This document shows, in pieces, positions 7,868-15,170 of a DNA stretch of 64,000 nucleotides. The notes under the pieces are model-generated. The model ran no database searches, was not told where the DNA came from, and worked only from the letters and a program-made list of their open reading frames with translations. Every line of letters begins with the position of its first letter. Position 1 is the stretch's first letter. The position numbers were made by a program, and so were the translations under genes. This DNA is from Halovenus salina (GTDB taxonomy: Archaea > Halobacteriota > Halobacteria > Halobacteriales > Haloarculaceae), in contig NZ_CP112972.1 in NCBI RefSeq assembly GCF_026410925.1, forward strand, positions 1,426,001 to 1,490,000, in the 5' to 3' direction.

Positions 7868-9292
7868 ATGTCGACTGCGCTCGTCTGGTTCCGTGACGAC
7901 CTCCGTCTCACCGATAATCCGACAATCGCCGACGCCGTCGCCGCCGCCGGGACCGTCGTTCCGGTCTACGTCGTCGACCCGCGACGGCGAGGCGAGGGGC
8001 GGTACGGAGCCGACAAGCTCGGCCCACACAGAGCACAGTTTCGCCGCGAGAGCCTCGCCGACCTGCGCTCGTCGCTGCGTGAGCGCGGCGGCGAGCTGTT
8101 CGTCAGACGCGGCCGCGCCGAGAATGTCCTGCCCGACCTCGCCGAACAGGTTGGGGCCGACATGCTCTATACCCAGACCAAGCCGGCGACCGAAGAGCGA
8201 ACCCGAGAGCACCGGGTCCGCGCCGCGCTACCTGATGACGTGGCCGTCGAACGCCGGTGGACACACACGCTGTACCACGTCGCCGACCTGCCGACGCCGT
8301 ACGAAAGCATCGAAGATACGTTCACGCCGTGGCGAAAGACCGTCGAGAACGAGGCCACGGTTCGAGAGCCCGTCGCCGCGCCCGAAGCGGTCACGACGCC
8401 GACACTTGACCCCGGCGAGATTCCGACGCTCGCGGCGTTGGATATCGAGGAGCCACCGAGCGACGAGCGAGGCGTCCTTCCGTTCAACGGCGGTGAATCA
8501 GCGGGCAAAAAGCGGGTCCAGGAGTATATCTGGGAGGGCGACCACCTCCGGGAGTACAAGCAGACGCGAAACGGGCTGTTGGGTGCCGATTACTCCTCGA
8601 AAGTCGCGGCGTGGCTGGCGGCAGGTTGTCTCTCGCCGCGGTGGCTCCACGGAGAGGTAAAGCGATACGAGGACGAACGCGTCGAGAACGAGGACACGTA
8701 CTGGCTGGTCTTCGAGCTGTTGTGGCGGGATTTCTTCCAGTTCCAGTTCTGCAAACACGGCGGCGACTTCTTCACCGAGAGCGGCATCCGCAACGTCGAC
8801 AAGGCGTGGGAACAGGACCGGACGGCGTTTCGCCGGTGGGCCGACGGCGAGACTGGCGTCCCATTCGTAGATGCGAACATGCGCGAGCTGAACCGGACGG
8901 GATACATGTCCAACCGCGGACGACAGAACGTCGCCTCCTTCCTGGTCGACGCGCTCGGCATCGACTGGCGCTGGGGAGCGGCCTACTTCGAGCAGCAGCT
9001 GGTCGACTACGACGTGGCTTCGAACTGGGGGAACTGGGCCTACCAGGCCGGCGTCGGCAACGACTCCCGGGACAACCACTTCGACGTCCTCTCACAGGCC
9101 GAGTACTACGACGACGACGCCGCGTACGTCCAGACGTGGCTGCCCGAACTCGACGGACTGCCCCCACAGGAGACACACCGGCCCTGGCGGCTGAGCGAGC
9201 GCGAACAAGCCGAGTACGGGGTCGCACTCGGCGTCGACTATCCGCGTCCGATGCTCGATATCGAGGCCCGCTACGATGAACTGAACGGCTGA
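7868..9292 (+). CDS. Cryptochrome DASH-type photolyase
   Basis: This 474-aa protein has an N-terminal Rossmann antenna domain (TALVWFRDDLRLTDNP) and a C-terminal FAD domain. DASH-specific segments are clear: FNGGESAGKKRVQEYIW, EYKQTRNGLLGADYSSK, WLAAGCLSPR, YMSNRGRQNVASFLVDALG and DYDVASNWGNWAYQAGVGND. DASH proteins bind FAD and usually methenyltetrahydrofolate. They repair cyclobutane dimers in single-stranded or looped DNA and may act as light sensors. A TATA-like box is 28 bp upstream of the ATG. It is the first of three photolyase-family genes in 5.2 kb. Confidence 0.95.
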   Translation: MSTALVWFRDDLRLTDNPTIADAVAAAGTVVPVYVVDPRRRGEGRYGADKLGPHRAQFRRESLADLRSSLRERGGELFVRRGRAENVLPDLAEQVGADMLYTQTKPATEERTREHRVRAALPDDVAVERRWTHTLYHVADLPTPYESIEDTFTPWRKTVENEATVREPVAAPEAVTTPTLDPGEIPTLAALDIEEPPSDERGVLPFNGGESAGKKRVQEYIWEGDHLREYKQTRNGLLGADYSSKVAAWLAAGCLSPRWLHGEVKRYEDERVENEDTYWLVFELLWRDFFQFQFCKHGGDFFTESGIRNVDKAWEQDRTAFRRWADGETGVPFVDANMRELNRTGYMSNRGRQNVASFLVDALGIDWRWGAAYFEQQLVDYDVASNWGNWAYQAGVGNDSRDNHFDVLSQAEYYDDDAAYVQTWLPELDGLPPQETHRPWRLSEREQAEYGVALGVDYPRPMLDIEARYDELNG

Positions 9293-9441
9293 GACGGTCG
9301 TTCGTGATTATGTACCGCCATAGCCGACCAATATCGGTTTCTCGCGGTGTGAGACTGTATTTTTGATTCCCCAGTTTTGAAACGAGTCACGAACAACCGT
9401 ATGAGCAAACCACTTAGTCCCTCCCCGGAGTACGCCCGGAT

Positions 9442-9948
9442 ATGTTGCGCCGCCCACGGGAACTCGGCCCGCCGATGCTGGTACCGCTCGCGTGGACGTT
9501 CGCCGCCGCTGCAAACGCCGGTGCCGTGAGCGATCACACCCTGTTTATCGCACACGTCGTGATGGCAGTCATGCTTGCTGTGTTTGCGGTGACTGGTCGG
9601 AGGGACATGCGCGAGGGAACGCTTCGCGTCTGGTGGTCGCTCATCGTCGTCGGCTTCTTCGTGACGGCTGCCGGCGCAGTTGGCTTCCAGGTCGAGACAG
9701 CGAGTGACCTACTGCTGGGGGTGGCGCTGTACGGCTGGATGCTCCTGCCGGCGGTCGGCTTTCTCGACACCGGCCGTCGTGCCACGGACGGCGGCGTCTA
9801 TCTCGCCGGCGCGGCCGGCTGTCTCCTCGGCGCGGGTATCACCGCCGTCGGCACGTTCGCGGGCGTCGACCTCGCGGCGGTCGCCGGTCCGGCGGTCGTC
9901 GGCGTCGCACAGACGGCCGGAATCGTCGACGCCGCCGCCCGCTCATAG
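9442..9948 (+). CDS. Small integral membrane protein, unknown function
   Basis: This 168-aa protein has about five hydrophobic helices (for example FIAHVVMAVMLAVFAVTG, SLIVVGFFVTAAGAVGF, LLGVALYGWMLLPAVGF, YLAGAAGCLLGAGITAVG). I do not recognise a named family. CACTTAGT about 26 bp before the ATG is a weak promoter candidate. Its stop codon overlaps the convergent iron-sulfur photolyase gene by 6 bp, which suggests tight packing with the photolyase cluster. Confidence 0.7.
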   Translation: MLRRPRELGPPMLVPLAWTFAAAANAGAVSDHTLFIAHVVMAVMLAVFAVTGRRDMREGTLRVWWSLIVVGFFVTAAGAVGFQVETASDLLLGVALYGWMLLPAVGFLDTGRRATDGGVYLAGAAGCLLGAGITAVGTFAGVDLAAVAGPAVVGVAQTAGIVDAAARS

Positions 9949-11502
9949 GTCGCCGTCTTTTGCGGCCTCACGCATCTGGGTGACCTGCTCACGCAGGTCT
10001 GCCATCGACCCGGCGTCGCGTTTGCTGTCGACATGGCCGTACATCAGTCCCATCCGGTGGTTGCTCCGGAGTGGCTCCTCGTTTCGGTCGAGGAAGTCCC
10101 AGTACAGGGCGTTGAACGGGCAGGCGTCCGCGCCAGTGTCGCTGTCGGGGTCGTAGACACAGCCCTCGCAGTAGTCGGACATATCGTCGACGTAGTTCGC
10201 CGAGGAGACGTAGGGTTTGCTCGCGAAGACGCCGTGGCCGTACTGCCCCATCTCGACGACGTTCGGCGTTGTCACCCAGTGGTAGGCGTCGACGTAGGTT
10301 GCGTGGAACCACTCGTTGAGTTCGGCCGGCTCGACACCCCAGAGGGTGGCGAAGTTTGCGAGTATCATCAGCCGCTGGATGTGGTGTGAGTAGCCGTGTT
10401 CGCGGACCTCACCGACGGTTTCGGCGAGACAGTTCATCTCGGTCTCGCCCGTCCAGTAGAAGTCGGGGAGCGAGTGAGTTGCCTCCAGCTGGTTCGCCGT
10501 TGCTAGCTCGGGCATCGCGTGCCGGTAGACGTGGCGCATGAACTCCCGCCAGCCCAGCAGCTGGCGGATACAGCCCTCTGCCGACGGCAGGTCGACATCC
10601 TCGCGCCTGTGGTACGCGTCCTCGACGGCCTCGATTACCTCCAGTGGATGAAGGAGTCCGATGTTCACCGAACTGCCCAACAGGGCGTGTGCCATCGCCC
10701 AGTCGTCGGTCCGCATCGCGTCCTGGTAAGGGCCGAATTCGGGGAGCCGGTGCTCGACGAAGTGATTGAGATGTTCACAGGCCTGTCTGCGCGTCACCGG
10801 CCAGACGAAGCCCTCTTGGTCGCCCCAGGTGTCGAAGCTCTCGGCGACCCAGTCGGCGGTCTCGCGGGTCAGGTCGTCGTGGTCCGGTGTCGGGACGGGC
10901 GGCGCTTCCCAGGAGTCGGGCGGGTACTCGCGGTTCTGGTCGTCGTAATTCCACTCGCCACCAACCGGGTCACCGTCGTCCATCAGGACGCCGGACTCCC
11001 GGCGCATCCAGCGGTAGAAATCCTCGTGGCGGAACTGGTCGTCGTTGCCGGCCCACTCGTCGAATGCCTCGCGAGTGCTGACGAACAGCTCGTTTTCCAC
11101 CACCCGGAGGTCGCCGCCCGCAGCCGCGACGAGTTCCTCGAATCGCTCCGGGGAGCCGTCGCTGGGCGAGCGCATCGTCACCAGCGTCGTCTCCGGGTTC
11201 GCCGCGAAGAAGTCCTCGAAGGCGTCGCCGAAGCTCTCTGCCTGCAGGTAGGTAACGTCGTAACCGTCCTCACGCAGGCGATCCCGGAACTGCCGCATCG
11301 CGGCGAACACGAGCGTCAGTTTGTGGTGGTGATACGGCATCCGCCGGGCGAAGTCGTGGGCCTCGACCAGGAGGACCCGGCTCCCCTCGGGGGCACGCGC
11401 CAGCGGACCGCACTGTTCGGTGAGCTGTGTCCCGAGCACCCAGGGTACCTCGCCGTCGTCGAGCGAGTACGTCGGCGGTGTTCCAACCGTCGGCTGTCGC
11501 AT
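9943..11502 (-). CDS. Iron-sulfur bacterial cryptochrome/photolyase (FeS-BCP; (6-4) photolyase-like)
   Basis: This 519-aa protein has an N-terminal antenna-like domain (VPWVLGTQLTEQCGPL, HHHKLTLVFAAMR) and a helical FAD domain (GWREFMRHVYRH). Four cysteines match the [4Fe-4S] ligands of the Agrobacterium PhrB group: Cys in EMNCLAET, then Cys-x2-Cys (YCEGC) and, exactly 12 residues later, Cys in ACPFNALYWDFL. Characterised members repair (6-4) photoproducts. The start at 11502 is supported by AATTATAC on the minus strand 25 bp upstream. Upstream in-frame codons run into that promoter and are not used. It is divergent from the class-I-like photolyase gene. Confidence 0.94.
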   Translation of the reverse strand: MRQPTVGTPPTYSLDDGEVPWVLGTQLTEQCGPLARAPEGSRVLLVEAHDFARRMPYHHHKLTLVFAAMRQFRDRLREDGYDVTYLQAESFGDAFEDFFAANPETTLVTMRSPSDGSPERFEELVAAAGGDLRVVENELFVSTREAFDEWAGNDDQFRHEDFYRWMRRESGVLMDDGDPVGGEWNYDDQNREYPPDSWEAPPVPTPDHDDLTRETADWVAESFDTWGDQEGFVWPVTRRQACEHLNHFVEHRLPEFGPYQDAMRTDDWAMAHALLGSSVNIGLLHPLEVIEAVEDAYHRREDVDLPSAEGCIRQLLGWREFMRHVYRHAMPELATANQLEATHSLPDFYWTGETEMNCLAETVGEVREHGYSHHIQRLMILANFATLWGVEPAELNEWFHATYVDAYHWVTTPNVVEMGQYGHGVFASKPYVSSANYVDDMSDYCEGCVYDPDSDTGADACPFNALYWDFLDRNEEPLRSNHRMGLMYGHVDSKRDAGSMADLREQVTQMREAAKDGDL

Positions 11503-11523
11503 ACCTATCCCATGGACTGCGCA

Positions 11524-11556
11524 AGTATAATTCTCACCCGGCCGAACGGTTTTGTG
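11524..11556. promoter_or_regulatory. Divergent promoters between FeS-type and class-I-like photolyase genes
   Basis: The 76-bp gap between the two starts holds AATTATAC on the minus strand (about 11524-11531), 25 bp from the ATG at 11502. On the plus strand a weaker GTTTTGTG (about 11549-11556) lies about 27 bp from the GTG at 11579. The overlap of the two promoters would allow joint control. Confidence 0.4.
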
Positions 11557-11578
11557 AGACCTCGCCGTACGCAATCAC

Positions 11579-13063
11579 GTGTCGCCGGATATTCTCGTCT
11601 GGCACCGCGACGACCTCCGACTCAGAGACAACCCAGCGCTGGCCGCCGCGGCCGCCGACGGAGACGCCCACCCGCTGTTCGTCTTCGACCCACACTTTTA
11701 CCGGAGTTCCCGCGTCTGTGACAGCAGGCTCGCCTTTCTCCACGAGTGCCTCGACGAACTGGCCGACGCCTACGAGCGCCGCGGCGGCGACCTGGCGTAC
11801 CGCCACGGTGACCCCCGGGAGATAATCAACGACCTCCTCGCCGAGGGCGTCGTCGACCGGGTCTACCTGAACGCGACGACGACGGCGGGATACGCCCGCC
11901 AGCGGGATACCGCTCTCGTCGACCGCCCGGAAGTACAGGTCTTCAGTGACGACGCTATCGTCCGGACGGGCGACTCCCGGGAGGGGTGGCAGGAGCAAGC
12001 AGAGGCCTACTTCGAGGACGACCGACACGACCCACCCGAGACCGTCGCCGGCAACGTGGCGAGTACGACCGATATCGAGTCGATAACCACGGAATACGAC
12101 CTCTCGCCGACCAAGCGCCGCCAGTACCGGGGTGGCTGTGCGAGCGCCCGCGAGCGCCTCGCCGACTTCGCCGACGCCATCGGTGACTACGTCGGCGGCA
12201 TCTCCGCGCCGGCGAAGGCAGAGCGACGGACGTCACACCTCTCGGCGTACTTCAAATTCGGCTGTCTCTCGCTGCGGGAGGCCTACCAGTGCGTCGACGA
12301 GCGCGGCGACGGACGCGCCGTCGACATGTTCACCTCGCGGCTGTACTGGAACCGCCACTTCACACAGAAGCTGGCGGACAACCCGGCGGCGACCGAGCGC
12401 GCTGTCAATCCGGTCTTCCGTGGGATGAACCGCAAGCGCCATGACCCCGAGCTGGCGGCGGCCTGGAAACGTGGCGAGACGGGGTTTCCGATGGTCGATG
12501 CCAGCATGCGCGCCCTCGAGGAGACGGGTTGGCTGAACTTCCGGATGCGGGCGATGTGTGCCTCGTTTTTCACCTACATCCTGCGGTGCTGGTGGAAAGA
12601 GGGCGCGGACTGGTTCTATCGCCACCTCATCGACGCCGACCCCGCAATCAACTACCAGCAGTGGCAAATGCAGTCGGGCCTGGTCGGTGTCCATCCGCTT
12701 CGCATCTACAACCCCCACAAGCAGGTCCGCGAGAACGACCCCGACGGAGCGTTCATCAAAAAGTACGTCCCGGAACTCGAGGACCTGCCGGCGACGTTTC
12801 TCGACGACCCCTCAAAAGCGCCGCTGTCGGTCCAGGAGAACCACGACGTCAACATCGGCAAGGACTACCCCTACCCCGTGGTCGACTTCGAGCAGCGACG
12901 CGAGGAGGCCCGCGAAACGTGGGCGGCGCTGGACGACCGCGCCAAAGAGGCACTGACAGACCCCAAGATACGCCGCCGGGCCTCGCTGTCTTCCCGGCAC
13001 GACGACCGTGAGCAACGAGACGAGAGCGAGGGACAGGCCACACTCGACGACTTTTCGTCCTGA
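11579..13063 (+). CDS. Class-I-like deoxyribodipyrimidine photolyase/cryptochrome
   Basis: This 494-aa protein has an antenna domain (ILVWHRDDLRLRDNP) and an FAD domain with HLSAYFKFGCLSLRE, RLYWNRHF, RGETGFPMVDASMRALEETG, LNFRMRAMCASFF and VGVHPLRIYNPHKQ. It is therefore a member of the classical photolyase/cryptochrome family that uses blue light to split cyclobutane dimers. Where E. coli-type enzymes have the flavin-facing segment N-N-G-G-W-Q-W, this one reads INYQQWQMQSG. It thus belongs to a divergent branch, and repair versus signalling is not certain. It starts with GTG. The C-terminal tail (about 460-494) is acidic and probably disordered. Confidence 0.88.
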   Translation: MSPDILVWHRDDLRLRDNPALAAAAADGDAHPLFVFDPHFYRSSRVCDSRLAFLHECLDELADAYERRGGDLAYRHGDPREIINDLLAEGVVDRVYLNATTTAGYARQRDTALVDRPEVQVFSDDAIVRTGDSREGWQEQAEAYFEDDRHDPPETVAGNVASTTDIESITTEYDLSPTKRRQYRGGCASARERLADFADAIGDYVGGISAPAKAERRTSHLSAYFKFGCLSLREAYQCVDERGDGRAVDMFTSRLYWNRHFTQKLADNPAATERAVNPVFRGMNRKRHDPELAAAWKRGETGFPMVDASMRALEETGWLNFRMRAMCASFFTYILRCWWKEGADWFYRHLIDADPAINYQQWQMQSGLVGVHPLRIYNPHKQVRENDPDGAFIKKYVPELEDLPATFLDDPSKAPLSVQENHDVNIGKDYPYPVVDFEQRREEARETWAALDDRAKEALTDPKIRRRASLSSRHDDREQRDESEGQATLDDFSS

Positions 13064-13141
13064 GAGCGGGCGGGGGCGGCGTGGAGATTTGTGGAGAGAA
13101 AAACCCTTATGACCGCAGATGAGCAACCTAGAGTTGCAACG

Positions 13142-13408
13142 ATGACTGTCACGATAAAGGACTTCTATGCGGATTGGTGCGGCCCGTGCAAGACACAGGA
13201 CCCGATTTTGGAGGAGCTCGAAACCGAATACGAGGACGTCGAGTTCGAGAAAATCGACGTCGACGAGAACCAGGACGTCGCAAACGAGTACCAGGTTCGC
13301 TCGCTGCCGACGCTCATCGTCGAGAACGACGACGGCATCGTCGAGCGGTTCGTCGGCGTCACACAGGCCGACGATATCGAGGACGCCTTCGACTCCGCCG
13401 GCGCCTGA
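13142..13408 (+). CDS. Thioredoxin-family protein
   Basis: This 88-aa thioredoxin fold has active-site motif WCGPC within FYADWCGPCKTQDPIL and the cis-Pro segment VRSLPTLIV. It reduces protein disulfides or acts as a thiol carrier. The ATG at 13142 is preferred because the fold begins immediately (TVTIKDFYADW) and CCCTTATG at about 13105-13112 is a plausible TATA element about 30 bp upstream. An in-frame ATG at 13109 would overlap that element. Its 88 residues are shorter than the usual 105, mainly at the N-terminal strand. Confidence 0.9.
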   Translation: MTVTIKDFYADWCGPCKTQDPILEELETEYEDVEFEKIDVDENQDVANEYQVRSLPTLIVENDDGIVERFVGVTQADDIEDAFDSAGA

Positions 13409-13503
13409 CGGACTGTTCTGACCCACGTATTCACCCGCGAGTCGACTACCAGCGGGACTGGCCCGTGAGACAGGCATATGGGGGAACACGCCCAAGAAGG
13501 AGT

Positions 13504-13782
13504 ATGACAGACGGCGACAGGCTCGCCCGGTTCCTCCAGACCAAGCTCAAAGACGCGGGACGACAGTACGAACAGGTCCGCCGCGAGTTCCAGCTGGGCA
13601 AATACGAGACCGACCTCCCAACCGACGACCAGGGCCGAGTCCGCATCGTCTGTCGCCGCCACGCGGAGAAGCGCGCAGTCGGTCTCGACGGCGACGGCCG
13701 GCCGACCTGCTACGACGCCGACCATCCCGACTGCGAGAGCTGTGTCGACGACATCGACGAGGAGCGAATCGAGACGTGGTAG
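13504..13782 (+). CDS. Conserved haloarchaeal small protein (DUF7091-like)
   Basis: This 92-aa acidic protein has a short helical N-terminus (RLARFLQTKLKDAGRQYEQVRREF) and a cysteine-containing C-terminal half (IVCRRHAEKR, CYDADHPDCESCVDDI), perhaps a zinc-binding knuckle (C-H...C...C-x2-C). I associate it from memory with the haloarchaeal DUF7091 family, with moderate certainty. AAGGAG about 3 bp before the ATG and GCATATGG about 27 bp upstream support this start rather than a longer frame. Confidence 0.75.
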   Translation: MTDGDRLARFLQTKLKDAGRQYEQVRREFQLGKYETDLPTDDQGRVRIVCRRHAEKRAVGLDGDGRPTCYDADHPDCESCVDDIDEERIETW

Positions 13783-13885
13783 AGTTACCCATCACTGCCG
13801 ATTGTCCGCGTTGTCGACAGCGAAGGACCGTGCCAGGATGCGCACTGTCGGCTGGATACCGCCGTCTGTCGCCGACGTGATGGAG

Positions 13886-14302
13886 TTATTGCCGGCGTTG
13901 AATCGCACAGCCCAGCCAGTAGAGACCGAGGAGAACGAGTCCGAAGACTCCGGGAAAGATAGCCAACGACCCGAGGCTGACGTAGATGAAGCGGTTGCCA
14001 GACGAGATACCGCGGTCGTCGACCTGGTAGTACTCACCCTGGTAGCGGACGAAATCCTCGTCGGAGTGCCAGACAGGAGTTTCGACGGTCGTATCGTCGG
14101 TGAGTGTTTCGTCGACTATCTGCTGTTTGGTCGCAGACAGTTCGCTGTAGTTGGCGACGGTCGCGTCTTCCCCGACCGTGTCAGCCTCGACTGGTCCCTG
14201 GATACCGACGTGATGTGTGTGACTCGGGAGGCTCGCGCCGTAGCCAACGAAGCCGAGCCCGAGCAAGATGAGCACGATAAACGGGAGAGACTTGTATCGC
14301 AT
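13886..14302 (-). CDS. Two-helix membrane protein, unknown function
   Basis: The 138-aa protein has a basic N-terminus and a hydrophobic helix (FIVLILLGLGFVGYGASL), an acidic outward-facing region of about 75 residues, and a second helix (FIYVSLGSLAIFPGVFGLVLLGLYWLG). The middle region with DFVRYQGEYYQVDD would lie outside the membrane. The ATG at 14302 places the first helix right after a short positive start. An ATG at 14329 is an alternative, and longer frames upstream look non-coding. I do not recognise the family. Confidence 0.6.
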   Translation of the reverse strand: MRYKSLPFIVLILLGLGFVGYGASLPSHTHHVGIQGPVEADTVGEDATVANYSELSATKQQIVDETLTDDTTVETPVWHSDEDFVRYQGEYYQVDDRGISSGNRFIYVSLGSLAIFPGVFGLVLLGLYWLGCAIQRRQ

Positions 14303-14557
14303 ACGTTCGAGGTGGACACCGAGGTCCATATGTTCACGGAGGGGTTTCGCGGCGAGAGAACCAGTGTGATTCGGGTGCTGGCTGCCGAATTCTGTCCTAC
14401 GCGTCCCTGTATGAGTACGTCGATGACAAACAAACCGGTCGGGCGTATACCTCGCCTTGTCGGCCTCGGATGCAGACTTTGATGAAGGCTGGACCGCAGA
14501 TTGTTCCGGGACCGACAAAATAAGTTTCTTCGAGCCCGAGAGTGTAGAGAGAAAAAG

Positions 14558-14797
14558 ATGAACACCGTCCTCCGTTTCTGGATGCTCATCGGGAGTGGGG
14601 CCCTCGCCGCCCTGTCGTTTAGCTACCTGTTCCTGGCGCTTCTGACCTACCTCGGTCCCGACGTATCACTCGTGATGACCGAAACGAATGGTCGTCTCGT
14701 CGTCATGGGCACGGCACTCGCCAGCCTCGCCGTGTTCGTCTGGGCGTTTGGCTTCGCCGGCGAGCCCCCTGAGACAAACCCCGGCGAGCGGGGATAG
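14558..14797 (+). CDS. Small two-helix membrane protein
   Basis: This 79-aa protein has two hydrophobic segments (MLIGSGALAALSFSYLFLAL and VVMGTALASLAVFVWAFGFA) and a proline-rich tail (EPPETNPGERG). The ATG at 14558 follows an A-rich stretch (GAAAAAG). There is no recognisable domain. It is divergent from the two-helix membrane protein gene at 13886-14302. Confidence 0.55.
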   Translation: MNTVLRFWMLIGSGALAALSFSYLFLALLTYLGPDVSLVMTETNGRLVVMGTALASLAVFVWAFGFAGEPPETNPGERG

Positions 14798-14843
14798 CGG
14801 TGGAACCGTAACCCGTAGGCGGGTCGGGCTCGTGTGTTGGAAC

Positions 14844-15119
14844 ATGACAAATGATCTCACGGCGCTCGCCCAGCAAGACGGCTGGCACGTCGAGGACCGT
14901 GCCGCCCGCGTCCACTACAGCGGCGCGACCGACCGCTACAGCATCGAGTACTATCACCCAAGCGAATGTGTCCTCTACTGGAAGGTCCCGCCGACGGACG
15001 TAGAGGGGGCTGCCGTGCCGGTGGCCAGGAGTGCGGTTCCAGACCCGCTCCGTGCACGCATCCGCGAGGACCTCGCGGCGGCGGATATCGACCCCGAAAT
15101 CGAGAGCCGGACGTTGTAA
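14844..15119 (+). CDS. Conserved small haloarchaeal protein, unknown function
   Basis: This 91-aa soluble protein is predicted to be alpha/beta (WHVEDRAARVHYSGATDRYSIEYYHPSECVLYWKV) with an acidic C-terminal helix. It has no catalytic motif or cysteine cluster. It lies 51 bp upstream of folCP on the same strand, so it may share the transcript. The function is not known to me. The ATG is chosen because the longer frame upstream overlaps the preceding gene and has shadow-like composition. Confidence 0.65.
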   Translation: MTNDLTALAQQDGWHVEDRAARVHYSGATDRYSIEYYHPSECVLYWKVPPTDVEGAAVPVARSAVPDPLRARIREDLAAADIDPEIESRTL

Positions 15120-15170
15120 GCCCCACCGGCATCCGTCAGGGTAAAGCAGATAGCCCCGTATCGGTCAGGC

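Noticed and set aside
10519..11721. Plus-strand open frame (400 codons) opposite the iron-sulfur photolyase
   Set aside because: It crosses a divergent promoter region and runs antisense to a gene with all diagnostic cysteines.
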